A program made the position numbers and the translations under genes. A DNA stretch of 64,000 nucleotides from Paracoxiella cheracis (GTDB taxonomy: Bacteria > Pseudomonadota > Gammaproteobacteria > Coxiellales > Coxiellaceae), in the NCBI RefSeq assembly GCF_049348705.1, contig NZ_CP186485.1, positions 1,674,001-1,738,000 on the forward strand. Direction: 5' to 3'. Below, piece by piece: positions 8,311 through 17,117 of the stretch. A model generated the notes under the pieces. That model saw nothing but the letters and a program-made list of their open reading frames with translations, searched no databases and was not told the origin of the DNA. How positions within the stretch are numbered: position 1 is the first letter of the stretch; each line of letters opens with the position of its first letter.

Positions 8311-8763
8311 TTACTTGACGATTTTCCAACTACCATCAGGTTGACGACACGCAGTGCCATAGGCGTTTTGTGTACGATCACCAATTTGGACTTTCGTACG
8401 ATATTCACGACAATATCGCCCTTGATGATGGTAATTTTTAACAGGCGTTACTGTGTAATGTACATTATGGCTGTTAGTCCATTGCGCTTGACTGCCAACA
8501 GGTGTTGTTGTCACTGCTTGTGCCATACGCGCCCTGTCATTAGCATCCATTTTTTTACCCACAAAGTTACCGATAACACCACCAGCCAAGGCGCCACCTA
8601 AAATACCAATCCAAGCACCTGAACCGTGGAAAAGAGCCGCACCGAGTAAACCTCCGGCCGCGGTACCCGCAATTGTCGAGCCAGGAATGTTGTTACCTGG
8701 AGTACAACCCACAAGCCCTGCGGCAAGCACTGCGGTTGCTCCTATTGTTGCGATTTTTCTCAT
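8311..8763 (-). CDS. 17-kDa-antigen-type outer membrane lipoprotein
   Basis: A 150-residue protein with a type II signal peptide: positively charged MRK, a hydrophobic segment, then the lipobox LVGC near residue 20, where the cysteine would be lipidated. A glycine-zipper segment follows (GTAAGGLLGAALFHG ... LGGALAGGVIGNFVGKKMD, residues about 32-72). The C-terminal domain has two cysteines and ends QPDGSWKIVK. This matches the Rickettsia 17-kDa surface antigen / Lpp0805 lipoprotein family of outer membrane proteins. Probable structural or envelope role. Monocistronic, with a hairpin terminator after it. Confidence 0.85.
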   Translation of the reverse strand: MRKIATIGATAVLAAGLVGCTPGNNIPGSTIAGTAAGGLLGAALFHGSGAWIGILGGALAGGVIGNFVGKKMDANDRARMAQAVTTTPVGSQAQWTNSHNVHYTVTPVKNYHHQGRYCREYRTKVQIGDRTQNAYGTACRQPDGSWKIVK

Positions 8764-9095
8764 TGTCTTTCTCTTTTAGTTAAAAAATATCGTTATTTTA
8801 CAGCAAGCTAGAAGAATTTCATTGTTGCAAGGCAACATCATGGTACCTCGCTTACGCATGCTGAGCAATATCTGATCTTAATTTTAGAGATTGAACCCTA
8901 AGGAAAGCAAGCTATAATTGAAGTTAACACATCTGTTAGGGAGAATTACGCATGAAATCGCTTGCTAAACAGTTAGCTGAATATCGCCAACAACACACCA
9001 CCCCCACCAACAAACTCTTTCATTATATCGGAATTCCAGCTATTGTAATCGGTGCTTTGTTATTACTGGTGGTGCCTCATTTTTGTTGATGGCAT

Positions 9096-9572
9096 CTAAA
9101 TAACCCTCCCAAACTCGTGCCTATTGATAAATAATCCGATGACAATGTCGTGCAATTTATCCAGTTTAGAAAAGCAAATCGTCTTTCTCGCTAATCGCTT
9201 TATTCGTGTGCGCAACGTGAGATGCTTTCGTTCAATCGCTTGGGTATTTTGCTTTCCCACCAAATGTTTTGATTGAGGCAGGTGTCTTTCATAAGCACCC
9301 CAATCATCTGTATAGTAAAAGTTGATATCAAATGAGCTCAGTTTTTCTTTCAGTGCTTTAAATGCTGAATCTTTTCTTGGACCAAAATGATAAGCTAACA
9401 CCTCATGTGTATGGTGATCAATCGCATGCCAAAGCCAACGTTGATTCTGTTTATTTCGAACAAAACTCCACATTTCATCCAGCTCCGCTTCTTCAACTTG
9501 TACAACATTAACAGTAACAGACGCACCAAGTGATTCTTTTTCCTTTAAAAGTCGTGTATTGACGCTCTCCAA
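9096..9572 (-). CDS. insB: IS1 transposase catalytic frame (InsB)
   Basis: This frame holds the DDE catalytic domain, with VEEAELDEMWSFV near the start, YYTDDWGAY in the middle and the end region NRHEFGRVI. It lies in the -1 frame relative to insA. Its first codon as an independent frame is TTG, so expression most likely depends on frameshifting at the A8 run at 9583-9590. The frame is uninterrupted, so the element may still be active. Confidence 0.9.
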   Translation of the reverse strand: MESVNTRLLKEKESLGASVTVNVVQVEEAELDEMWSFVRNKQNQRWLWHAIDHHTHEVLAYHFGPRKDSAFKALKEKLSSFDINFYYTDDWGAYERHLPQSKHLVGKQNTQAIERKHLTLRTRIKRLARKTICFSKLDKLHDIVIGLFINRHEFGRVI

Positions 9573-9847
9573 ACCTTCACCCTTTTTTTTAATTCACCAA
9601 TAACAGTGTTAATGCTAATACGTAAAACGCCTGCAGTATCTCTGACGCCACTACCATTCATTGCCATATCAACTATTTTATCTTTAACACCAGGGGCACG
9701 AGCATTATGTGTGTAATCTAGAAGAAATGTATTTTTCTCACAAGCATTATTTTTACATTGAAACCTTTGCTTTCCTGTACTGCTGACGCCAAATTTTACA
9801 ACCTCATGTAAACAGCAGCAGGGGCAAGCAACATTGATTCTTGCCAT
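9545..9847 (-). CDS. insA: IS1 InsA-like protein
   Basis: A 100-residue protein with the IS1 InsA zinc-finger pattern (CPCC near residue 9, then C-x-NNAC near residue 32) and a helix-turn-helix (SGVRDTAGVLRISINTVI). In IS1, InsA binds the terminal repeats and represses transposition. A run of eight A residues on the coding strand (9583-9590) in its last third is a likely slippage site. A -1 shift there would fuse this frame to insB and give the active transposase. Confidence 0.9.
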   Translation of the reverse strand: MARINVACPCCCLHEVVKFGVSSTGKQRFQCKNNACEKNTFLLDYTHNARAPGVKDKIVDMAMNGSGVRDTAGVLRISINTVIGELKKRVKVWRASIHDF

Positions 9848-10336
9848 TCATGCAATCCTTATCCTAATGATTTTCTGAAATAGCAAAATATATCACATCA
9901 ACAAAAATGAGGCACTACCTTATTACTAAACTGGGTTTGGGTTTCTTTTGCCGGCCATTGGAATATTACGTTTGCTTGGCTCGCAGTCATCGCACTGCTT
10001 ATTTATTATTATTTTTTAGATATCAAATTAGCCGTTGTGATGACCGTCGTGTTAGTGATTTTAAACCTCATTTGCTTTTGGATCGCTTATCCCAGACCTA
10101 CGACCGCAAATTTAATTGTATTTCTTATCTTATTTATCGGCGGATGGGTGTTGCAATTCATCGGTCATGCCTTTGAAAAAGCAAAACCGGCTTTCTTAGC
10201 CAATATTTCTCAAGTTCTCATCGCACCGATATTTGTCGTTGCGGAATTTATACAGTTGTTAGGACTCGGCCGCTATTTTGATTTGGAGGCACCCGCCGCT
10301 AAGCAGCCTGGCGATAAAGAGAAAAAGTAGTCTTTT

Positions 10337-11119
10337 TCAATATAGCGTTTCGTCTTCACAAAGCTGTGAGAAAAAGTTTGATATTTCGTTATCGGTGTTG
10401 TTTATTTTGCTTAAAATGGATTTAGTCTCTTTAGGAGCGTGCCTTACGCCGATCCTCAATAAATCCATCCAATTAACATTATTCCCGCGTCTTGCTTGCT
10501 CGATCGCATCAATGATCGCAAGGTCGTTCTTTACTTTTGAGGAAACTGAAGCGTCTAATTTTTCAATCGTTAACATTATATCGACATCCCACGTCTTCAT
10601 TTCTTTTGGTAAATCTTTAGCTGCATGGTAAGAACCCTTGCCCCTCTGCTTTCTTGCCGAGTAATTACCAGAAATAATAGATGGAACCATCTCCATGAAA
10701 AGGGATTCTAGCTCTTTCATTAATCTTGAATACGTCAATGCAAACGTGCTTTCTTCTTTTTTAAAGTTAATATAGCGCTGCGCTATGATCGGCCCTGTAT
10801 CGACACCCCCATCGATTTCATGGATTGTGACACCTGAAGGCGTATTTTCAAAAAGAGCCCAAAAATTAGGATGTGCGCCCCTATTGTAGGGAAGGTAAGC
10901 AATATGCAAATTAATGATGGGGCGTTTAGCCGTATCCATTTCATGCGGCTCTATTAGATGACGATAACCGAAGCTGATGACACAATCCCATTCACTAAAA
11001 TTCGTAATTTTCTCACTACTGTGATCAACGCTATACCCTAAGTTTTCTATCTCGGCTATTAAATTTGTTTGTGTTCGATCATAGCCAATAAATAAAATTT
11101 TGGAAACTTTGTGTGTCAT
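10337..11119 (-). CDS. Formyltransferase-fold protein, substrate unknown
   Basis: A 260-residue protein. Residues about 60-130 match the formyl transferase fold shared by Met-tRNA formyltransferase, GAR transformylase and sugar N-formyltransferases. The catalytic Asn-His pair is in INLHIAYLPYNRG and the aspartate in GGVDTGPIIAQ. The region before about residue 60 is a short Rossmann-like segment. The last about 80 residues resemble nothing I recognise. It is too short and different to be the housekeeping Fmt. It follows truB by 11 bases in the same orientation and could be an accessory gene at the end of that operon. Its stop is seven bases from the end of the broken Mpo1-like gene. Confidence 0.7.
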   Translation of the reverse strand: MTHKVSKILFIGYDRTQTNLIAEIENLGYSVDHSSEKITNFSEWDCVISFGYRHLIEPHEMDTAKRPIINLHIAYLPYNRGAHPNFWALFENTPSGVTIHEIDGGVDTGPIIAQRYINFKKEESTFALTYSRLMKELESLFMEMVPSIISGNYSARKQRGKGSYHAAKDLPKEMKTWDVDIMLTIEKLDASVSSKVKNDLAIIDAIEQARRGNNVNWMDLLRIGVRHAPKETKSILSKINNTDNEISNFFSQLCEDETLY

Positions 11120-11130
11120 AATCGTTCACC

Positions 11131-12045
11131 TCAAAAATCAGTAATTAAACGGCGGGGAGCAACCTTACCATCACACAGTATTTCGCCGACCCCAATGAAT
11201 CGACCATCTTTTTGTAAGAGTCGCAACCAACCTTGTGTAGGAGCTTTTGGAACCATGACCGCTTGGCCTTGTTTCAAGTAAAAGGCAGTATGTCTTTCTA
11301 ACTCAATCGCAGGCCAATTCGCCACGGTAGATTCAAGTGGCAATAAATAATTCATTAAGGTTTGCTCATCCGTTTTTTCAAGCGTTTCCATTGAAATCAT
11401 CTGATCCATGTGAAAATGACCGACCGTTAAGCGTCGCAGTTGAATAACATGCGCGCCACATCCCAAGCTTTCACCAAAATCATCAACTAAAGTACGGACG
11501 TATGTGCCTTTACTACAACGCACTTCAAAGGTGACAATATTATTGCTGTAATCCAATACATTTAATTCATAAATTTTAATCTGACGACTTTTTCGCTCAA
11601 TCTCAATACCTTGACGCGCTAATTTATATAAGGGTTGACCTTTATGCTTAACTGCTGAAAACATCGATGGCACTTGCTCAATCTCACCACGAAAAGCATC
11701 GAAAGCTGAGTCAATTTGCGCTTGAGTTAATGAGGGTACATCGCGTTTCGCAATAACGTCACCCTCCTCGTCCGCTGTTGCTGTGCGAATACCTAATTTT
11801 GCTTTGACATAGTAACTTTTGTCAGCATCCAACAAATATTGCGAAAATTTTGTTGCCTCGCCAAAACAAATGGGCAACATACCACTGGCTAACGGATCTA
11901 GACTGCCCGTATGCCCTGCTTTTTTAGCATAAAACAATCGTTTTACTAGCTGCAGTGCTCTATTAGACGTAATACCCGTTGGTTTATCTAGCAGCAAAAC
12001 ACCATTGACACTTCGTTTCACTTTTTTATTTGCGGTCTGACTCAT
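11131..12045 (-). CDS. truB: tRNA pseudouridine-55 synthase
   Basis: TruB makes pseudouridine 55 in the T-loop of tRNAs. Visible motifs are GVLLLDKPTGITSN near residue 15 and the catalytic aspartate in KAGHTGSLDPLASGMLP. GTYVRTLVDDFGE and the C-terminal PUA-like region follow. The product is about 304 residues. The frame also allows a GTG start nine bases upstream (12054); I chose ATG 12045. The start overlaps the end of rbfA by about 20 bases, as in many gammaproteobacterial infB operons. Confidence 0.93.
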   Translation of the reverse strand: MSQTANKKVKRSVNGVLLLDKPTGITSNRALQLVKRLFYAKKAGHTGSLDPLASGMLPICFGEATKFSQYLLDADKSYYVKAKLGIRTATADEEGDVIAKRDVPSLTQAQIDSAFDAFRGEIEQVPSMFSAVKHKGQPLYKLARQGIEIERKSRQIKIYELNVLDYSNNIVTFEVRCSKGTYVRTLVDDFGESLGCGAHVIQLRRLTVGHFHMDQMISMETLEKTDEQTLMNYLLPLESTVANWPAIELERHTAFYLKQGQAVMVPKAPTQGWLRLLQKDGRFIGVGEILCDGKVAPRRLITDF

Positions 12046-12421
12046 CTTCCTCACCGTCTTGATGTAGCTTCGTGTCTTCGTCGATAGCTTTATCGATCAA
12101 AGCCGACATTCGTGAGCCACGCTCAATAGACTCATCGTAAATAAAACGTAGCTGCGGCACGTAGCGCAGTTCTGTCGCATCCGCCAAAAGATGACGCAGA
12201 TACCCTGACGCTTTCGATAGGGCTTTTTCAACGCCCTTGAGATTATCTGTGTTTAACACGGTGTAAAATACTGTTGCCTGACGAAGGTCCGGTGATACAT
12301 CAACCGCAGTTAAAGAAAAATCTTTGAGTCTTGGATCATTGATTTCTTTTAACAGAATGCGAGCTAGTTGATGCTGAATGAGATCAGCGACTCGTCTTGC
12401 GCGTGTGGTTGATTTCGGCAT
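12026..12421 (-). CDS. rbfA: Ribosome-binding factor A
   Basis: RbfA is a KH-like protein that helps mature the 5' end of 16S rRNA in the 30S subunit and supports cold adaptation. The 131-residue product shows the family core: RRVADLIQHQLARIL, NDPRLKDFSLTAVDVSPD, and LRHLLADATELRYVPQLRF followed by YDESIERGSR. It has an acidic C-terminal tail. It lies six bases after infB and overlaps truB. Confidence 0.94.
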   Translation of the reverse strand: MPKSTTRARRVADLIQHQLARILLKEINDPRLKDFSLTAVDVSPDLRQATVFYTVLNTDNLKGVEKALSKASGYLRHLLADATELRYVPQLRFIYDESIERGSRMSALIDKAIDEDTKLHQDGEEDESDRK

Positions 12422-12427
12422 AGCAAA

Positions 12428-14845
12428 TCAAAGCTCCCGTTTCACTTGAACCTTTTCATATGCTTCAATTTGGTCACCCACTTTTACATCATTATAATTT
12501 TTCACGCCGATACCACATTCCATACCGTTTCGAACTTCACTCGCATCCTCTTTAAATCGACGCAATGATTCCAATTCGCCTTCGTAAATAACCACATTAT
12601 CACGCAATACACGAATAGGTAGATTTCGACGCATGACACCTTCAACGACCATACAGCCTGCGATCGCACCCAGTTTTGAAGATCGAAATACTTCACGCAC
12701 CTGAGCCAGACCCACAATTTTTTCTTGGTATTCTGGTGCCAATAATCCGCTAAGCGCTGCTTTCACTTCATCGATTAGGTCGTAAATAATGCTGTAATAA
12801 CGTAAATCCACACCCTCTTTTTCAACTAATGATCGCGTTGAAGCATCGGCACGCACGTTAAATCCAATGACAACAGCATTAGACGCAATCGCTAAATTGA
12901 CATCGGACTCGGTAATGCCTCCTACACCACTGGCAATAATGTTAACCTTGACTTCGTCGGTAGAAAGCTTTGCTAACGCTTCCATAATCGCTTCTGCAGA
13001 ACCTTGCACATCGGCTTTTAGCACAATGTTTAAGACGCTTTGTTGGCCTTCGCCCATTTGATCAAAAATACTTTCCAATTTCGCCGTTTGTTGTTTGGCT
13101 AAACGCACTTCACGATATTTTCCTTGACGGAATTGAGCAATTTCACGTGCCTTACGTTCATTTTTCACAACGAATGCTTTATCACCAGCTACCGGAGTTC
13201 CCGATAATCCTAGTATTTCAACAGGAATTGAAGGGCCTGCAACATCTGTTGGGTTACCATCGTCACCGATCATGGCGCGCACACGACCATATTCACGACC
13301 CGCCAATAAGATATCACCTTTATGCAACTTACCGGATGTGACTAATATCGTTGCAACAGGGCCACGACCTTTATCTAGGCGCGATTCAATGACCATGCCT
13401 TGAGCGGGACCTTGATCAACCGCTTTTAGTTCCAACACTTCTGCTTGCAGCAAAATTCTTTCGAGTAAATCATCGACACCATCACCAGTTTTCGCTGAGA
13501 TACTTTGGAACATAGTGTCACCACCCCAATCTTCAGGAATCACCTCGTATTTTGACAATTCGTTTTTGATACGATCAGGATCGGCCTCCGGCTTATCTAT
13601 TTTATTAATGGCAACAACGATAGGCACTTCCGCTGCACGAGCATGTTGAATCGCCTCAATAGTTTGAGGCATGACGCTATCATCTGCAGCGACAACTAAC
13701 ACAACAATATCCGTACATTTCGCACCACGTGCACGCATTGCCGTAAATGCTTCGTGACCCGGTGTATCTAGAAAAGTAATCATGCCCTTATCGGTATCGA
13801 CGTGGTATGCGCCGATATGTTGCGTAATACCACCGGCTTCCGTACTCGTGACTTTGGTTCGACGAATGTAGTCAAGTAAGGATGTTTTACCGTGATCCAC
13901 GTGTCCCATGATTGTTACTACAGGAGCTCGAGAAACTGGCTCACCTTGTGACTCTTCAACAATCATCAGATCTTCTTCGATAGCATCGGATTTCGTCAAT
14001 TTTGGTTTATGGCCCATTTCCTCAACAACGATAGCTGCCGTGTCTTGATCAATCATTTGATTGATCGTCACCATAGCACCCATACCCATCATTATTTTAA
14101 TCACTTCGGCGGCTTTGACCGACATCTTTGAGGCTAAATCCGCAACGGTAATATTTTCAGGAATGGCTACTTCACGCACCACAGGTTGAGTCGGCTTTGC
14201 AAAACCATGCTCTAAACTCACAGAGGGAGCTTCCGGCCTCGTCGTCTTTTTTCTTTTACGACGCGCATCACCAGCGTGCTTTGTCATATGAAGCTCTTTG
14301 CGCTCCAGCATTTCCTCTCTTCGAGAATGTGTACGAGAATCTCGACGTGGACCCCGTCTTGAAGAAGATTGGGTGTCATCATCGGCGGCTGGCGGCGGAG
14401 CAGTTTTTGATTTTACCTTTGCTTTTTCTTTTTCTTTTGTCGCTACTGCTGTTTCTACTGTGGGCTCCGGTTGTTTTGCTGTTTCTTCCACAACTGGCGT
14501 TTCAGTAATTTCAGGCTCTTTTTCTTCTACAGATGGTTTTTCTTCAACAATGGGCGGCTTAACATAGGTCCGCTTTTCCCGAACTTCAACGTTAACCTTT
14601 TTTTTGCCTTGTGTAACAACGACGGTGGTTTTTTTGCGTTTGAGTGTAATCTTAGAGCGTTTTTTAGCAGACTCATCGACACCGTGACTTTGTTTGAGAT
14701 GCATTAACAGCTTGCGTTTTTCTTCATCGCTGATAGTTTGATCCACGTCAGATACAGCGACACCTGCACCTTTTAGCTGTTCTAAAAGACGCTCAGGTGT
14801 CGTTCGCACCAATTTAGCGAGTTGTTTAATACTGACATCAGCCAT
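12428..14845 (-). CDS. infB: Translation initiation factor IF-2
   Basis: IF-2 is the GTPase that brings fMet-tRNA to the 30S subunit. The 805-residue protein has an N-terminal IF2 domain (MADVSIKQLAKLVRTTPERLL). A long charged linker rich in Lys, Glu, Thr and Pro follows (residues about 65-220), then a second N-domain. The G domain has GHVDHGKTSLLD near residue 312, DTPGHEAFT and NKIDKP. The C-terminal fMet-tRNA-binding domains complete it. No defects are seen. It lies between nusA (14 bases upstream) and rbfA. Confidence 0.96.
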   Translation of the reverse strand: MADVSIKQLAKLVRTTPERLLEQLKGAGVAVSDVDQTISDEEKRKLLMHLKQSHGVDESAKKRSKITLKRKKTTVVVTQGKKKVNVEVREKRTYVKPPIVEEKPSVEEKEPEITETPVVEETAKQPEPTVETAVATKEKEKAKVKSKTAPPPAADDDTQSSSRRGPRRDSRTHSRREEMLERKELHMTKHAGDARRKRKKTTRPEAPSVSLEHGFAKPTQPVVREVAIPENITVADLASKMSVKAAEVIKIMMGMGAMVTINQMIDQDTAAIVVEEMGHKPKLTKSDAIEEDLMIVEESQGEPVSRAPVVTIMGHVDHGKTSLLDYIRRTKVTSTEAGGITQHIGAYHVDTDKGMITFLDTPGHEAFTAMRARGAKCTDIVVLVVAADDSVMPQTIEAIQHARAAEVPIVVAINKIDKPEADPDRIKNELSKYEVIPEDWGGDTMFQSISAKTGDGVDDLLERILLQAEVLELKAVDQGPAQGMVIESRLDKGRGPVATILVTSGKLHKGDILLAGREYGRVRAMIGDDGNPTDVAGPSIPVEILGLSGTPVAGDKAFVVKNERKAREIAQFRQGKYREVRLAKQQTAKLESIFDQMGEGQQSVLNIVLKADVQGSAEAIMEALAKLSTDEVKVNIIASGVGGITESDVNLAIASNAVVIGFNVRADASTRSLVEKEGVDLRYYSIIYDLIDEVKAALSGLLAPEYQEKIVGLAQVREVFRSSKLGAIAGCMVVEGVMRRNLPIRVLRDNVVIYEGELESLRRFKEDASEVRNGMECGIGVKNYNDVKVGDQIEAYEKVQVKREL

Positions 14846-14859
14846 TTATGCCCTCTTAA

Positions 14860-16365
14860 TTATTTTTCTTCTTCTTCGGCAAACCAATGCGCACGAGCCG
14901 CCATAATCAATTTTGCAGCAGCCTCTTCATCCATTTCAACGATATCACACAACTCATCGACGGATTGCTCCGCTAAGTCATCACGTGTCACAACGCCTTT
15001 GCTTGCTAATTTTCGCGCTAACTGTTGTGTCATACCTTCTACTTCTAATAAATCATCCGCTGGTTTCACATCACCGAGCTCTTCTTCGCTTGCGATCTCT
15101 TGTGTTAACAATACATCACTAGCACGTCGTTGTAACTCAGCAGCAATTTCTTCATCAAATCCTTCGACCGCTTGCATTTCTTCTGCTGGCACATAGGCAA
15201 TTTCTTCCAAGCTCGTAAAACCTTCTTGAATGAGCGCTTCTGCGACGTCTTCATCAACATCCAATTTTTCCATGAATAACGCTTTAATTTTATGCGATTC
15301 GCTTTCATGCTTAGAAGCCATATCGGTCTCGGTCATGACATTAAGTGTCCAACCCGTAAGATCACTGGCCAAGCGAACATTTTGACCACTTCGGCCAATC
15401 GCTTGTGATAATTGATCTTCATTCACAGCCAAATCCATGGTGTGTGTTTCTTCATCTACGACAATCGATGCCACTTCTGCTGGCGCCATTGCGTTGATAA
15501 CTAGTTGTGCTGGGTTATCATCCCATAATACAATATCGATGCGCTCACCGTTTAATTCATTTGACACTGCCTGAACACGGGAACCTCGCATACCCACACA
15601 TGCACCAATCGGATCGATTCGACCATCGTTTGTTTTGACAGCAATTTTCGCGCGAGAGCCAGGATCGCGGGCAGCGCCTTTTATCTCGATGACTTCTTCA
15701 CCAATTTCGGGCACTTCAATCTTGAACAATTCAATTAAAAATTCAGGGCGCGTACGGCTCACTAATAGTTGTGGTCCACGACGCTCTTCACGCACCTCAT
15801 ATAAATAACCACGCAGACGATCATTCACACGAAACGCTTCGCGCGGAATCATTTCTTCACGCATCAATAGCGCTTCGGCATTCTCACCCATGTCTAAAAC
15901 AATACTGTCACGCGTTACGCGTTTGACAACACCGATAATCAATTCACCGACGTGTTTTTCATACTGTTTAACAATCTTTGCACGCTCTGCTTCACGTACC
16001 TTCTGTACAATGACTTGTTTAGCTTGCTGAGCTGCGATACGTCCAAATTCAGGAGATTCGATAGTTTCTTCCACGGCATCGCCGACATTGAGCTCGGAAT
16101 CAATTTCTTTAGCTTTACTCAATAGTATTTGTTGCGCAGGCAATTCCAGTGGCTCATCACTGTCTTCGACAACCACCCAACGACGAAAGGTCTGATAATC
16201 GCCTGTATCGCGATTGATCGCGACTCGGATAGAGACATCTTCTTCGTAGCGCTTCGCAGCAACGGTTGCCAAAGCGATCTCGATTGCTTCGAAGATCACC
16301 TCTTTCGCAAGACCTCGCTCATTGGACATGGAGTCCACAACTAATAAAATGTCACTCTTTTTCAT
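14860..16365 (-). CDS. nusA: Transcription elongation factor NusA
   Basis: NusA binds RNA polymerase and modulates pausing, termination and antitermination. The 501-residue protein begins MKKSDILLVVDSMSNERGL. It has an S1 domain (GVVKRVTRDSIVLDMG, about residue 140), KH domains (VGMRGSRVQAVSNELNGE and QAIGRSGQNVRLAS) and two C-terminal acidic helix-hairpin repeats typical of gammaproteobacterial NusA. Second protein gene of the rimP-nusA-infB-rbfA-truB operon. Confidence 0.96.
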   Translation of the reverse strand: MKKSDILLVVDSMSNERGLAKEVIFEAIEIALATVAAKRYEEDVSIRVAINRDTGDYQTFRRWVVVEDSDEPLELPAQQILLSKAKEIDSELNVGDAVEETIESPEFGRIAAQQAKQVIVQKVREAERAKIVKQYEKHVGELIIGVVKRVTRDSIVLDMGENAEALLMREEMIPREAFRVNDRLRGYLYEVREERRGPQLLVSRTRPEFLIELFKIEVPEIGEEVIEIKGAARDPGSRAKIAVKTNDGRIDPIGACVGMRGSRVQAVSNELNGERIDIVLWDDNPAQLVINAMAPAEVASIVVDEETHTMDLAVNEDQLSQAIGRSGQNVRLASDLTGWTLNVMTETDMASKHESESHKIKALFMEKLDVDEDVAEALIQEGFTSLEEIAYVPAEEMQAVEGFDEEIAAELQRRASDVLLTQEIASEEELGDVKPADDLLEVEGMTQQLARKLASKGVVTRDDLAEQSVDELCDIVEMDEEAAAKLIMAARAHWFAEEEEK

Positions 16366-16395
16366 TTCAATTACCTCAAAGGTCCTTAACTAAAG

Positions 16396-16872
16396 TCAGG
16401 AGCGCTTTTCGCGATTAGCGAAATCCGCAGTCAGTTTTGCCTTATCTATTTCGCTTAAATCCAATTCAAGCGATCCCTCATCTAGTTGAAGGATGATTTT
16501 TTCACCTTCAACCGCCTTAATTACCCCTTTATAATTGCGCTGCCCCTCGCGCGGTATCCGCAGACGAAGCTTAACACCTCGTCCAATATATTGCTGGTAG
16601 TGATTCAAGGCAAACAAGGGCCTCTCGATACCTGGTGACGAAACTTCCAGGTCATAACTACCGCTGATCAGATCTTCTACGTCTAATATGGCACTGATTT
16701 GCCTGCTAATTTTAGCACAATCATCCAAGGTCACACCCTCTGGACGATCGACATAAACACGCAATAGGCTATGGCGATGTCGGCTGTGCAGCTCACATCC
16801 AACCAACTCGTAGCCCAAACTCTCAACTGTGGGCGCCAATAAGCGCTGTAATTGCTCGGTTTTAATCATCAC
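16396..16872 (-). CDS. rimP: Ribosome maturation factor RimP
   Basis: RimP is needed for assembly of the 30S subunit. The 158-residue protein has the family pattern LLAPTVESLGYELVGCELH, then RVYVDRPEGVTLDDC, SYDLEVSSPGIERPL and a C-terminal Sm-like domain. It sits directly downstream of the tRNA-fMet gene and 30 bases before nusA, the classic gammaproteobacterial order. Confidence 0.94.
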   Translation of the reverse strand: MMIKTEQLQRLLAPTVESLGYELVGCELHSRHRHSLLRVYVDRPEGVTLDDCAKISRQISAILDVEDLISGSYDLEVSSPGIERPLFALNHYQQYIGRGVKLRLRIPREGQRNYKGVIKAVEGEKIILQLDEGSLELDLSEIDKAKLTADFANREKRS

Positions 16873-16915
16873 GCTTCAAAAAAAATAGGGCTTAAAAGCC
16901 CCGTTATGACAATTA

Positions 16916-16992
<77 letters not shown>

Positions 16993-17068
16993 TCGACGAC
17001 GATACATGGTATAGAGAAATGGACCAAAACACAAGCCATCTTAGCATAGATAACCACTTTTCAAGCTA

Positions 17069-17090
17069 GAAGGGCCCATTAGGGCCCTTC
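17069..17090 (-). terminator. Hairpin between DM13 gene and tRNA-fMet
   Basis: Perfect nine-base arms GAAGGGCCC and GGGCCCTTC with a four-base loop. It lies between the end of the nuo-DM13 unit and the tRNA-fMet gene, both minus-strand, so it probably ends the long nuo transcript. The U-tract on the minus strand is weak; on the plus strand it is followed by TTT and then A residues. Confidence 0.65.
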
Positions 17091-17117
17091 TTTAAAAAAA
17101 ATATATGCAGAATAAAA

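Larger units (their letters stand above)
9069..9919 (-). mobile_element. IS1-family insertion sequence, complete, with 8-bp target duplication
   Basis: The terminal inverted repeats are 23 bp long, starting GGTGGTGCCTC on the left and GGTAGTGCCTC on the right when read inward, with one mismatch. The flanking target duplication TTATTACT is perfect (9061-9068 and 9920-9927). The length is 851 bp. The element carries overlapping insA and insB frames on the minus strand. Intact ends and a perfect duplication point to a recent insertion. Confidence 0.95.
8953..10330 (+). pseudogene. Mpo1-like (DUF962) membrane protein gene split by IS1
   Basis: The 5' part (8953-9068) reads MKSLAKQLAEYRQQHTTP followed by NKLFHYIGIPAIV, typical of the Mpo1/YGL010w family N-terminus. 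The 3' part resumes right of the IS1 element and contains GGWVLQFIGHAFEKAKPA and APIFVVAEF, typical of the family's C-terminal half. Removing 9069-9919 and one target copy restores a single uninterrupted frame across the junction (...GALLLLNWVWVSF...), about 170 residues with four predicted membrane segments. Yeast Mpo1 is an alpha-oxidation dioxygenase for 2-hydroxy fatty acids; the role of bacterial members is not settled. The gene is almost certainly inactive. Confidence 0.9.

Noticed and set aside
9907..10176. Plus-strand ORF of 89 codons right of IS1
   Set aside because: It is in a different frame from the Mpo1-like continuation, which carries the family motifs; it is a shadow.
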